NCBI GenBank assembly: GCA_916613615.1
Contig: OU744732.1
Location: 45,933,227 to 45,997,226 of the forward strand
From: Steromphala cineraria
Taxonomy: Eukaryota; Mollusca; Gastropoda; Trochida; Trochidae
DNA: 64,000 nucleotides
Direction: 5' to 3'
Shown here: positions 35,908-46,870 of the stretch, in pieces
Numbering within the stretch: the stretch's first letter is position 1
How the letters are laid out: each line of letters opens with the position of its first letter
Position numbers and translations under genes: made by a program
The notes under the pieces: generated by a model
Databases searched by the model: none
The model's input: the letters and a program-made list of their open reading frames with translations, nothing else
What the model was told of the DNA's origin: nothing

Positions 35908-36730
35908 GATAATTTGTATTATACAAACATGTACAACTGTCGATCAATCCAAGTATTAACTGAGATTTATCAGATATTAACCCTTCGTGATTAAATTTGA
36001 GAAGAAATAAAGTTTCCTTTCAAAGTTGAAGGCATTTCTTGCATTATTGGTTGCGCATTTAATATTCAGTAAAATTTCTATATTGAATCTTACTGTCCTC
36101 ATTGTATCTTTATTCAGAATTCTTTCTTCCTAAACCCGTAAGTTCTAAAGAAAAAAGTCAAAAACATTGAAGATAACCATTTGCAATATACTGGTGTTAA
36201 CTCATTCCCCAACACACATGACAGCTCTTTGATTAAACGTTTAGGTGCTCAAGGCTTCCTACAAGAATATAGATATAAAGTTTTCCAAACGAGATATTTG
36301 TCTTGAATACAGAAGCAGGGTATTGAACATGATACTCACAAATGTGATATACACCATTTTCAAAACATAACAATTTGGTCTGAAAACAAACTTCACATAC
36401 ATTCAAAATAATCTGAAGAAAATATATAATATTGGCAAATATAACTGTTATTCGAATTGCAAGTACTCAAAATATATAAAATGTGGGTCATCATTCCATT
36501 TACTATTAAAAACACAAATTTCTTCTTCTTTATATGCCTTTATTACCATTGTAATTGTAGACTTGATATAACCTGTGAATAATTGTAGGTATCAAAATTC
36601 GCCTATACATGTATGTAAATGTTGCTATGTACAATGTCTCCTTCTATGTAATTTGAACATAAATGTGCATGTACCTCAAAAAGAATAAAGATATATAACT
36701 TAAAATTCATAGAATATATTCTCGTAATAT
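35908..36730. other. Likely 3' flank of the PAN/propeller gene
   Basis: A minus-strand AATAAA (plus strand TTTATT at 36539-36544) lies about 200 bp past the stop and could be its polyadenylation signal. Nothing else recognised. Confidence 0.35.
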
Positions 36731-36747
36731 TTGAATCAGTTGGACAC

Positions 36748-37538
36748 TCATTTCACAACACAGGACACAAGCGTTGTTACGTTGCCTTTAAAAAAGCCTT
36801 TGATGTCAATAGATTTCAGTGTATGTTTATCAACATCATATATGTCAACATTTAATCCTGATATCATAAACAATTTGTTATCAACGAATTCCATGCTTCG
36901 CAGATATCCTTTCGTGCTATCAAAGATAAAATGCTTGTTTTTATTAAGATACATTTTCATCAATATCTTGTCTTGATTGAAGAATATGAATCCATTTGAA
37001 ATATCAATTGCTAATGTGTTAAGTGAACTGCTTGTTATGTGGGTCTTCATTTGTAAACCTTCATATGTGTAAGATTTTATCAATGAATGATTTTCAACAA
37101 TGTAAAGCATTTTTCTTTTTGGCAGTAGAGCTATGTCTGATATATCATTTCCTTTGATACTCAAGCTCGATAATGTGTAGTTTTTTGTATTTATACCGAA
37201 TATTTCATGTACTTGTTTGTTTCTTATAATTAAAAATAGTATATGTCCTTCGTCATCTATGGTCATGGTTGGAACAAATACTTTCCTTTTAACAACCTTT
37301 GTCGACCCTGCCTCAAATCTTATTGTGTTTACAGCATTAGGTAGGTAAGTTGCAACAAAAAGTTGCCGTGTTTTCGAAGAATAAGCCATCGAAAGTATTT
37401 TGTTTTGCATGAGTTCGAATTTTGATAATTCTTCATCCGTAGAAATTTGTCCCAAGAAGTCCAATTCATTGTTATGGTATGGACTGATCAGAATTCCAAA
37501 TCTGCCTTGTTTCGCCTGCTTTGCCTTCGTCTTCTTTG
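36748..37538 (-). CDS. Exon 3: LDL-receptor-class-B-like propeller
   Basis: 262 codons plus stop after a phase-1 acceptor. Blade-like repeats of about 42 residues: KILSMAYSSKTRQLFVATYL, MTIDDEGHILFLIIRNKQVH, ISDIALLPKRKMLYIVENHS, LAIDISNGFIFFNQDKILMK, RSMEFVDNKLFMISGLNVDI. An upstream GRFGILISPYHNNELDFLGQ probably closes the ring. Each follows the pattern hydrophobic-Ala/Ile-Asp-x4-Leu-Tyr/Phe, as in YWTD propellers, but the YWTD box itself is degenerate. No cysteine-rich EGF module follows. The true frame extends 24 codons upstream of any internal start, back to the acceptor at 37539-37540. Confidence 0.75.
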
Positions 37539-40500
37539 CTGCAAAATTTGAAAATTGGACTTTTTTGGAATCCTAACTTATCGCAATATAAACCGTTCTC
37601 TCCCCAAAGAGGCAGATCAACTCATGGAGTGTTGATCGAGCCTCTGTTCTATTTGAACCAAATTCCGGCAACTTCCCTTGGTGGACAAAATTGCACAACA
37701 AATCCATTCGTTTTTTTAGCAAATGATAACGCTTTTGGCATGGAAAGGGTGGTTCATATCGGAATGTCATTACCATTCAGTAGCCAAGATGATAGTTTTA
37801 GAACAGCGTCGCTGATTACACAACTGCCTCCAACTAGGCATCTCCCATTCTACCCCACAAACTCGACGAATTAGAACAGAGGCTGTATCAACATTACGTG
37901 ACTTGATCTGCTTCTGTGGGAAGAGAATGCACATAAACAAGATTCATCAGAAGATGATATCCCATGGGTCCTCAATGAATAGTAATTATCATGTTTGTAT
38001 ATATATATTGAACAGTTATGCACTCAAACGGATTTTCGCCTGAAAGAGTTGAATGTTATGAATAGAGACAATGTTTATGTACAAAAATCGTAAATAATTC
38101 TTATATAAATAAATCATTATTTGGCAGTATTCGGAAGAAATTTCAATGCAGATTACGTTTGAGATATTCGAATTCATTGAATTGTAGAATGTTTTGGTAA
38201 CAGGCAAGATATAGACTATGATTTTTTACTAGGTTTTTTAAAGGGGCAGTAGCACGTTTGTAGGAGAATATCAGGTGATGTAAGGAAAATGAAAATAAAT
38301 GGTTTCAATAGAAAGACAATTTATTTAAACTAAATGATCAGTAATAAACAAAAGATATTGTAAAAAGTTCAGCCATGCGATTCTTTTTCTTACACAAAAG
38401 GAATTAAAGGTGTTCACACAAAAATGGCCGCCGATGGACTTTATGTTAATCTTTATTATTTATTCTCTGATTATGGATGATTGGTTTGTCTACTTTTGTT
38501 TTTGACATTATCAAAATCATACATTTAGCATTATACAATTATAAGTGAAAATTTTTAAATATTTTTATTTTCCAAAAACTAGCAACATCCCCTTTAAATA
38601 TGCTTTGAAAATGCGATACCTTGAAGCTTGAAGTAAAACTTTGCAGAGGCGACTGATGGACTATGGGCCGTTCTAGTATTTGCTTTCTTCTTTTGCTCTG
38701 TAAGAATCTGGCAATCTCTAGATCCAGGTATATAAAGAAAACCTTGACAGACAGAGCTTTGTGCACATGTAACAGCGCAACCTTGTATTCCTGTTGCTGT
38801 GAGTCGTAAGTTCACTAGTAAGGACGATGCATCTTCTTGTGAGCCCTCATAGAAAGTGTCAGTCATCAGTATAGCTCTTTCGAAGAAAATTTTTAATTAT
38901 AGCAAATATTTGTTAAGTGTATATCCGTATATTTACCACCTCTTATCAAAATATATAAAAAATTGCGGTTTGATCAATGATATGTGTGTGATCTGTATTA
39001 GTGGTCCGCATGCCACGCATTTTAGGTACGTCAGAATGTTGTGACGTCATGTCCATGTTTAAGTCATGGTGGCAGCAATTTACGAGTTTCTCTTAACCTA
39101 AATATAAGCAAAAGTCATTTTAAGAGGGAAACAACTGTTGAAAATCGTTCAATTTTGGTTACCGATAATCCATTGTTTAAGCATTAAGCTTGTTAGTTAT
39201 TAGTACCTTACAGATCAATATTAATGTAATCAAGCGATCGTTTTTACAGCGAAATTGAGCAGTCATGTATAAAAACCTCTTAATTGTTATAGGCTCTGTT
39301 AACGTTAGTTAATACTCTCTTTAATTTTTTAAAGTTCGACACAAATTCTATTACGGTAAGATTGATAGCGCACAATTTTACAAAACTTTACAAAATTGAT
39401 TTTAAAATCAATAAATCATGACACTCATTCATGTAATGACGTGTTTCTATACAATGAGTTTGATCGAAATCTGACAGTAATTTCTGAGTCGGACAGAACT
39501 TGTAACAGTTTTTTTCTAAAAGAGTAGACGTTATGACATAAAAATTAATGTTGAAATTTTTTTTTTTAATTGTTGATTATGACCCACCTAAATATACTAC
39601 TCAAACGAATCTAAGGAACACTTTAATATAACCCCTATCTACTTAATACCTCAGCGCATGGTCGATATTATGTATTTTATTAAATAAACACTATTGGAAT
39701 CAATTGTTGAGAGTGATGTAGTTTCTGTATTACGCTTTGTTGTCAGAAACAAGACAGAGACGAGAATAAAGGTCACAGGATGTCGGATGGGTCAGGTTCA
39801 AAACATTGCAGCCTTGTCTTAGGTGTCTTTATCGCTTTGAAAAAGATAACCATGAAAGCTTGATTAAGACGTGTTCCTTGAAAATTAAAAAATATAAAAA
39901 TAATCAAATTTTTAAACAAGTTCAAAAATCAGTAGTTTTTTGTCAGGTATTTATGTGGGTATGAACAAAACTTCCAACAAATCTCTTTTCGTTGAGCTGC
40001 TGACATTTAACGTTAGTACAAACTATTACAACTTGAGTGTTCCTTAACTTCTTTTGAGTAGTATCAATATATATCTTAGTATTATGTTTGGTTTAAATGA
40101 GACGACTCGTATCTCTCGGATAGCCTTGAAACAGTTTCCAACAGAGTCACATCTTATTTAGCCAAAAATTATAACTTTTCACAAAAATAAAAAAAGAGCA
40201 CATTGTCATAATTATGCACCATCATACAAATGTTGGAGCATAGTGGTGTAGTGTTTAGCATGTTTGCCTCTCACGCCAACGGCCCGGGTTCGAATACCGA
40301 TGGAGACAAAAATATGGTCATTTTTCTTGGTTATGTCCTTAGGCAAGGCACTTCATTCACATAGCACTCAGTTCACAAAACTATACCAATGGATACCCGA
40401 ACAAGAGGGGAGGCACTGATCTATATGATCCCAAATGAAAGTTAAATTTTCAGTATATGCCGAAGTAAAAGTTTAACCCTCATTATGGCAAATCAAGGAG

Positions 40501-41434
40501 TGTTCTATTGGTGATAAAATAAGATTATACTTTTTGAAAAAACGTGTCTCACGAACGCAATCACATGAACGTGAATCCCGCCCCCCATGTGTTACACAAA
40601 CCAAATTTTGAAACAATCACAAGTATTGGGTTAAGTATTTAATGATCGGTCCCGACTTCATTACCACTCTTTTCTCTTTTCATTGACAATGGCACGAAGG
40701 AGAATTTCAAATGCAGTGGGTATGCCCGGAAAAGTGGCTGCAGTTATTCGCGCACGTGGTGGGACTACACGTTACTGATGTTTGGTGATTCTTGAAACAC
40801 TGATTCACTTTTTTTAAGCTGCTCTGATTGGATGGCACACACTAAGAGCTTGTTGTAACACTACTTAAACATCCATGTGTATTGGATGAAATTCCGTGTC
40901 CAATTCCCTTTTTATTACAAAACTTCTCTTGCAAATGACAAATGATTATTCTCTCAATAAAATAGAGCCATTGGCTCTGTAGCTCACAATGCTTCATTTC
41001 AATTTTGCTTTAGGGTGTGGCAAATGTGGTTCTCCCCTTATTAGGGTCCACAGGGTCACCAAATGTATAATTTAGAATCCTAGAATTGTGAAAAATAAGG
41101 GGGCCATTATCTTTATATTATTATCAACATTAAATGACTACCTCAAAAAAATTGTAGAGGACACAGTACTTGTTAGCATTTTCCCCAAAATCTCAAAATG
41201 CTAGGGATACATGCTTTCTATATTATCACATAACTACGTATTTTTGAAGTTCCATGAGAAATTTCGATTGAAATGGGTTTCTTTGCAAAGTTTTGGGTCG
41301 GACCTTTTGTGTAACGAACGGACGAGGTTAATTGTACAAATATTAAAACAAAATAAGTTCATCTAAAAAATGTCTTACCTTGAATTATTATCCACCAACA
41401 GAACTATTTGAATCAATAGTGAGAACAAAAACAT
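36748..41434 (-). CDS. Secreted PAN/apple plus beta-propeller protein, three exons
   Basis: Gene span; coding exons are 41379-41434, 38620-38876 and 36748-37538. Splice bases and phases agree: exon 1 ends TCAAG|GTAAGA in phase 2, exon 2 starts after GAAAG and ends CAAG|GTATCG in phase 1, exon 3 starts after TTTTGCAG. The product is 367 residues: signal peptide MFLFSLLIQIVLLVDNNS (1-18), PAN/apple domain (about 20-104) and a six-bladed-propeller-like region (about 115-365). It should be secreted and bind protein or carbohydrate ligands, as PAN domains do; no catalytic residues are seen. Both introns carry MITEs. I know no named gene with exactly this architecture. Exon 1 is the least certain, since it is chosen by phase and signal-peptide character from 2.5 kb away. 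Confidence 0.65.
37594..37929. mobile_element. 350-bp MITE (copy 2 of 4), in intron 2 of the PAN/propeller gene
   Basis: CGTTCTCTCCCCAAAGAGGCAG at the left and CTTCTGTGGGAAGAGAATG at the right; interior as in the other copies. Flanks AATATAAAC and CACATAAAC agree at 7 of 9 bases. It begins 55 bp from the exon 3 acceptor. Confidence 0.85.
38242..38593. mobile_element. TTAA-flanked MITE, full copy
   Basis: AGGGGCAGTAGCACG to AGCAACATCCCCT between TTAA sites (38238-38241, 38594-38597). It ends 26 bp from the donor border of the PAN exon. Confidence 0.87.
38620..38876 (-). CDS. Exon 2: PAN/apple domain
   Basis: Phase 2 in, phase 1 out. The sequence carries GIQGCAVTCAQSSVCQGFLY and PGSRDCQIL, then KFYFKLQ. 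The four cysteines in the order C-x3-C-x5-C..GF-x-Y..C-x-L are the core of PAN/apple domains, which mediate protein or glycan binding. The N-terminal strand reads MTDTFYEGSQEDASSLL. Confidence 0.78.
39597..40061. mobile_element. mariner/Tc1-like MITE with TA duplication
   Basis: Terminal repeats CTACTCAAA(C/A)GAA..TAAGGAACACT inverted at both ends, bordered by TA at 39595-39596 and 40062-40063. 465 bp, no transposase frame. Lies in intron 1 of the PAN/propeller gene. Confidence 0.83.
40240..40500 (+). mobile_element. tRNA-derived SINE, second family, copy 1
   Basis: Head GAGCATAGTGGTGTAGTG..TTTGCCTCTCACGCCAACGG with B-box GGGTTCGAATACC, then CAAGGCACTTCATTCACATAGC and CACTCAGT. The same order recurs, diverged, at 58085-58290. 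End and target duplication not resolved. Confidence 0.72.
40965..41345. repeat. 5' part of the 143-bp tandem-repeat element
   Basis: AATAGAGCCATTGGCTCTGT..AGCTCACAATGCTTC..TTGCTTTAGGGTGTGGCAAA..GGGTCCACAGGGTCACC, the element start seen at 45438 and near 3700. It then diverges. Confidence 0.7.
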
Positions 41435-43311
41435 TTTCACGTCCTCTTTGACCTTGTTAATACGTTTTACACTCTCATCACAAAATAACAAAAGTTATGC
41501 ATAATTAATTATACGTATCTAGCGACCGACTACTGATAGCTGATAATAACACATTTGTTCGCCTGAACTCTTCTTAAAGGTCAAGCAGGAAGAGAAAAGT
41601 TCAAGTATTAAATGATTTGATCGTTAATAAAATAAACTGACCAGCAAAAGAAACCTAACACCTCATTTAGTTTCGATTTAACAACGATTTGAAATATATA
41701 TGACGCATTTGATTATGGAATCATCAACATTAATCATATCTACAATATTTCATATGAATTGATCGTTGATTGATTCATTTATTGTTAAGATATCTTTGTT
41801 TAAAGAAGACCGGGGTAAAAAAAGAAATTTACACCAACATGACCCCTACCATGTTAAAAAGGGTGTAAATGAGTGGAAAACGAGGTTTGTTTTGTAATTT
41901 TCTGGTAAAATATAGCTTATATATCGATGGACAATTGTTGTTTATTAAAATTAATTTTCCCAAAAAAAAATAATTTTAATTTAAATTTTCCCCCAAAAAA
42001 ATCAAACAAGTCTAGAAGTATTCTTTGATTGATAACTAAAGGCCTGCACTGTTCTGTTTTAGCGTACGACGTCTAAAACTTAAAATATTTGTAATTGAAG
42101 ATTATGTATATGATGAAAGCAACTAAAGTTAACAAAAAACATTCTCTGTGTTAAAGTGAATACTTTATTGCTTTTTTTGAAAGTAAGAGCCTTTATCGAT
42201 AATAATTAAATCATTTGGTTAATTTTGGTCTTTTCCAATGGTACATATATAAACCTGGTTACACTTTATAAATACAACTAACAGAGACGATTTTCTGAAC
42301 AATGCCTGATTATGAAATGACCAAATTTGTTTCATGTAAGCTAACACAAAACTTATTCAGGCCAAATTGGATCCATATGGGCTTTGTCCTTCTTGTTTTA
42401 AGTTTTGACTACGAGTTTTCTTGATAAAATTGCCAGGGGTGCTATTTGTCTGAACTGACCTTGAGAACAGAGAATGCTCAATATTGATTATACCTGGACC
42501 ATAAAGATCCTATTATGATTTATATTACATCATATAGAGGTCCAATAAAGTTGTATAAATTCGAACACACGTACATTTACTTATTATTATAATGAGGATA
42601 ATGATAATATGCATATTGCGCCACAAAGCGCAACCTACATCGTTAACCTAAAAATTCTACTTTCAGGGCAGCTTACATGGGCTAAGAGCGATCATGTCGT
42701 TCTGTATATCCTGCTTCCAGGTACCCATTTTAACAGTATGAGATAAAACAACATTTTTAGTAATGGAAATTGAACATATTATTATGAAAAACATTTTTGA
42801 ATAATTCAATGTTTATATTTTATATCGTTTCCATATACGCTAAAATTATTTAGGAAATGAATTTCATAATGTTTCTGTATACACGACTATAACCTGTTTG
42901 AAGCTCGTAAGCTCGTATAACTGGGAAAGCTTGCGCTTGTTAGATCCAATCGGAATTGATCATAATCACTTACAGTCAAAGTCTGAATTTATTGACATTT
43001 AATAATGGGTATTCGCATTGTTGTAAACAAAGCAGCAATTAATATTAGTTGATAACTAAGGTAGTCTTACCAGCTGGTTTACTCTCAAGGTATGGATTTT
43101 GAACAGTAAATACATGCAAATGAAAATAATCTTTGTGAGATGTAATGATTTTGGGTTTAACGCCGCTTTCAAATGTATTTCACTTGTATGCATTGCGATT
43201 AAACCTGCGAGCAACGGTTGGAACTAGCGAACCATGGGTAGTATTGCATTGAAATTCAGTTAAGAGAATCTGAGGAACTGTCTTTAGTTTCCATTGATGT
43301 AATATAGAGGA
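41435..43311. other. Upstream flank of the PAN/propeller gene, no feature recognised
   Basis: AT-rich; promoter presumably within the first few hundred bases, but I cannot point to a TATA box or start site. Confidence 0.4.
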
Positions 43312-43648
43312 CATACTCAACCAACAGAGGCAGATCAAGTCACGAAATGTTGATACAGCCTCTGTCATATTACGCCAACTTTGTGGGATAGAATGGGAGA
43401 TGCCTGATTAGAGGCAACCAAAGTTTGTTGTGCAATCAGCGACGCTGTTCTAAAATCATTATTTTGGCTACTGAATAATGGCAAAGGCATTGTGATATGA
43501 ACCAGTCTTTCCATGCGAGAAGCGCTGTCATTTGATAAAGATATTCGAACGGATTTAGGAACATGTCGGAAACCACGAATTTCGGCGTATAAACATAGAG
43601 GCTGTATCAATATTTCATGACTTGATCTGCCTCTGTGGGGAGAGAATG
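43312..43648. mobile_element. 350-bp MITE (copy 3 of 4)
   Basis: Left end decayed (CATACTCAACCAACAGAGGCAG); right end CCTCTGTGGGGAGAGAATG intact. Flanks TATAGAGGA (43303-43311) and TATAGAGGT (43649-43657) are an 8-of-9 duplication. Confidence 0.88.
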
Positions 43649-43657
43649 TATAGAGGT

Positions 43658-44268
43658 ATGAAATCGAATATGATTGTATGCATTTTACCTTAATCTTATT
43701 AAAACGAGCAAACAATAATACCCTTGATAAGAAACATAGGAATGCTAGCTGAATAATTCATTACATGTCTTAAGATTATTGTCGTTGTTGGGTAACTAAA
43801 GCCATTTATATACATTCTTGTGTTTCTTATCGACAATTTTCAACAATATCACTTCAAAATATAATACATATTGTATAAAGGTACACAAATGGTAAAATAC
43901 ATATAGCGGTATACACAAAATACCACAAAGCCACAGCATCAAAAATAGGCTTAATTAGCGAATAGCCAAAGCTAATGTTACATTGATTATAATGAGTAAA
44001 TGGGACATCACTAGCTGGTTGAAGTAATATATACTCAGATCAGAAACACAGTGGGATACGACTGTAACGTTTAAACTGTTTTAAAGGAATTAGATACGCA
44101 AATTTTGAGAAAATGTAATACCATCATGAGATGAAGAAATGGTGAAAAATAATTTGGTTGAAAGTAATACTATTTCAAACCATCTTCCTACGTGGAAGAG
44201 TAAGGAGTCTATTCGTTTAGCTCGTATAGCTATGAAGATGATTTCAAACGTAGTTTTCATATGATCTC
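43658..44268. other. No feature recognised
   Basis: AT-rich spacer without motif-bearing frames. Confidence 0.5.
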
Positions 44269-44272
44269 TTAA

Positions 44273-44603
44273 CGGGGGATTAGCGTTTTTTTGAAAATTT
44301 TGTATTTAAAATTTTTCGCTGATAATGTCATTCATGCTACATGTAATACTTTGATAGTGCCATCAATCTCATTATACAAACCAATCATCCATAGTAAAAA
44401 AAAAAGATATGCATTAAATCTATTGGCGGCCATTATTGTGTGAACATCTTCATTCATTTTGTGTAAGAAAATGAATCGCATGACTGAACTTTACATTATA
44501 TATTTGATTAATTACTGCTCTATTTACTATCAATACATTGTCTATTTATTTTCATTTTCCTGAAATAACCTTACATTCCCCATAAAACCGTGGTACTGCC
44601 CCT
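44273..44603. mobile_element. TTAA-flanked MITE, copy with decayed left end
   Basis: Starts CGGGGGATTAGCG after TTAA (44269-44272) and ends CGTGGTACTGCCCCT before TTAA (44604-44607). Confidence 0.83.
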
Positions 44604-44775
44604 TTAAGGTTATGCAAAACTATGTTACCAAGGAAAGAAAAGAATATTTTAAGAAAATTGACCTAGTCTCAATTATTCTTAACTTCCAAAATGACTATCC
44701 ATTGACACTCATATAAAAAAGGAAAAGGTGTTTTTGATTTTCTTGATTCTTGACGTGGTGACTCTTGCATTGCTC

Positions 44776-45090
44776 GGGGGCGGGATAGCGCAGTGGTTAG
44801 CGCGTTCGGCTTAGAATCAGGAGGTCCGTGGTTCGAATCCCGCCAGGGGCTCGGCAACTTTGTCTGCAGTAGAGAACTGTTCTACACGCAGTCAGGTTTA
44901 GGTGCAATGCAACCCTGAATTTCAGTGCAGTACCACCCACGGATGCTAGTTCCAGCCGATGCTCGCAGGTTTCACCGCAACGCATAGCCACAATAGTGTT
45001 GCGGGCTTTCTCCCAGCAATAATACTAGCAGCCGCGATATAAGTGAAATACTCTTGAAAGCGGCGATAAACCCCATCTCACCACCACCAC
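44776..45090 (+). mobile_element. tRNA-derived SINE, copy 2 (reference copy)
   Basis: GGGGGCGGGATAGCGCAGTGG, A-box TAGCGCAGTGGTTAGCGCG, B-box GTGGTTCGAATCCCG. Body and CACC-rich tail as in 8913-9230. Perfect 14-bp duplication CTCTTGCATTGCTC at 44762-44775 and 45091-45104. Confidence 0.93.
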
Positions 45091-45248
45091 CTCTTGCATT
45101 GCTCAATGGAATCTTCCAAGAATCGCCTGATTCGTGAACCCAAGTTTGACATTTTAGTAATGTATACTTTTTTAGTCATAAAAATGACTAATGGACATTG
45201 ATTTTATATATTTCAATTACATGGCAGAAGTCATAGTTTACTTAGTTT

Positions 45249-46438
45249 GATGGCCGTTTTTTTTTTTAATTTATATTTTCAATTTTTCATTGATAATTGC
45301 TAAATGTAATACTTTGAAAGCGTCAAAAATCTCATTACACAAAACAACCATCCATAGTCAAAGAACAAAATATACAAATTCACATCAAGTCCATTGGCAG
45401 CCATTTTTGTCTGAACTCCTTTTTATTTATTTTCATAAAAATAGAGCCATGGGCTCTGTAGCTCATCGGACTTTTGATGGAAAAAGGTTTTTAAGGTTTT
45501 GACTCCTGTGACCCCATTTGGGGTCATGGGGTCACGAAATCTAAAATTTAGAATCCCTATTGGCCAAGGAGTCTACACATCAAATTTCAGCTCTCTAGAC
45601 CTTTTGGAACTGGAGAAGATGAAAATAGGATTTTAAGGTTTCGACCCCTGTCACCCCATTTGGGGTCATGGGGTCATGAAATCTACAATTTAGTAACCCT
45701 ATTGGCCAAGGAGTCTACACACAACTTTTCAGCTCTCTAGGCCTTTTGGAACTGGAGAAGAAGATGAAAATAGGTTTTTAAGGTTTCGGCCCCTGTGACC
45801 CTATTTGGGGTCATGGGGTCTCAAAATAAACAATTTAGAATCCCCATTGGCCAAGGAGACTACACACAACTTTTCAGCTCTCTAGACCTTTTGGAACTGG
45901 AGAAGAAGATGAAAATAGGATTTTAAGGTTTTGACCCCTGTCACCATTTGGGGTCATGGGGTCATGAAATCTACAATTTAATATCCCTATTGGGCAAGGA
46001 GTTTACTCACAACTTTTCAGCTCTCTAGACCTTTTGGAACTGGAGAAGAAGATGAAAATAGGTTTTTAAAGTTTTGACCCCTGTGACCCCATTTGGGGTC
46101 ATGGGGTCACGAAATCTACAATTTAGAATCCCTATTGGCCAAGGAGTCTGCACATCAAATTTCAGCTCTCTAGAGTCATTGGTTCTGGAGAAGAAGTCGA
46201 AAATGTGACGGACGGACGGACGGACGCCGGACGCCTTGCCATGCCATAAGCCCATCGGGTCTTTCAGACCTGATGAGCTAAAAATGAATCGTGTGACTGA
46301 ACTTCACATTATACATGTATATTTGATTTATTACTGCTTTGTTTAGTTTAAATACATCCATAGCCATGGCATTTTCATCTTCTTGAAATCACCTTCTATT
46401 CCCCCTAAAACGTGCTACTCCGCCACTGCTACTGCCTC
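45249..46438. mobile_element. TTAA-type MITE split by a tandem-repeat element
   Basis: Left half 45249-45437 (TTTTCATTGATAATT..GTCCATTGGCAGCCATTTTT) and right half from 46277 (GAATCGTGTGACTGAACTTC..AACGTGCTACT, TTAA at 46439-46442) form one copy in the right order. The terminal motif at the right is partly duplicated (CTACTCCGCCACTGCTACTGCC). Confidence 0.8.
45438..46276. repeat. Tandem-repeat element, five units of 142-145 bp
   Basis: Begins AATAGAGCCATGGGCTCTGT..AGCTCATCGG and ends GACGGACGGACGCCGGACG..ATGCCATAAGCCCATCGGG..CCTGATGAGCT, so the outermost AGCTCATC/GATGAGCT are inverse. The internal phrase ATTGGCCAAGGAGTC recurs at 45559, 45701, 45846, 45989 and 46134. Each unit includes GACCCCATTTGGGGTCATGG, a short palindrome, and GAGAAGAAGATGAAAATAGG. 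Confidence 0.9.
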
Positions 46439-46870
46439 TTAAAAGGGGCAGAATTTGGATTTCTATTATTTTTCTAAATTTGATTTAATAAATTTTATTA
46501 TTGCTCTACGATTTTTTCTGCTCAGTCTTCTAATCTTATCTTATATATCAACTGGATCATTCGCAGGAGCTTCATAACATTTAAATTACACGTTCTAAGA
46601 GCAGGCTGTCGTATCACGTAACATAAAGCAATGATCAACGTAAAAAAAAAATTATTCTTCAATCGGACCAATATCTTTTTCAAGTTACACTTTATTACTA
46701 TTTTTGTCAAACAAACATCTCGTGAAGTGTTGTCGAAAAGTTTGTATGTCTTTACTTTAAGTTTTGATATTTTTAGTTTAGAGATCCGTTTCCGGACAAG
46801 AAATCAAAAACATAAATGCTTAGCTTAATATATTTTTTACACTGTTTTATACAATATTAGCTTTGATGCC

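Noticed and set aside
40689..40779. Short frame starting MARRRISNAVGMPGK
   Set aside because: Only about 30 codons, no splice or homology support; its start resembles transposase N-termini but it ends at once.
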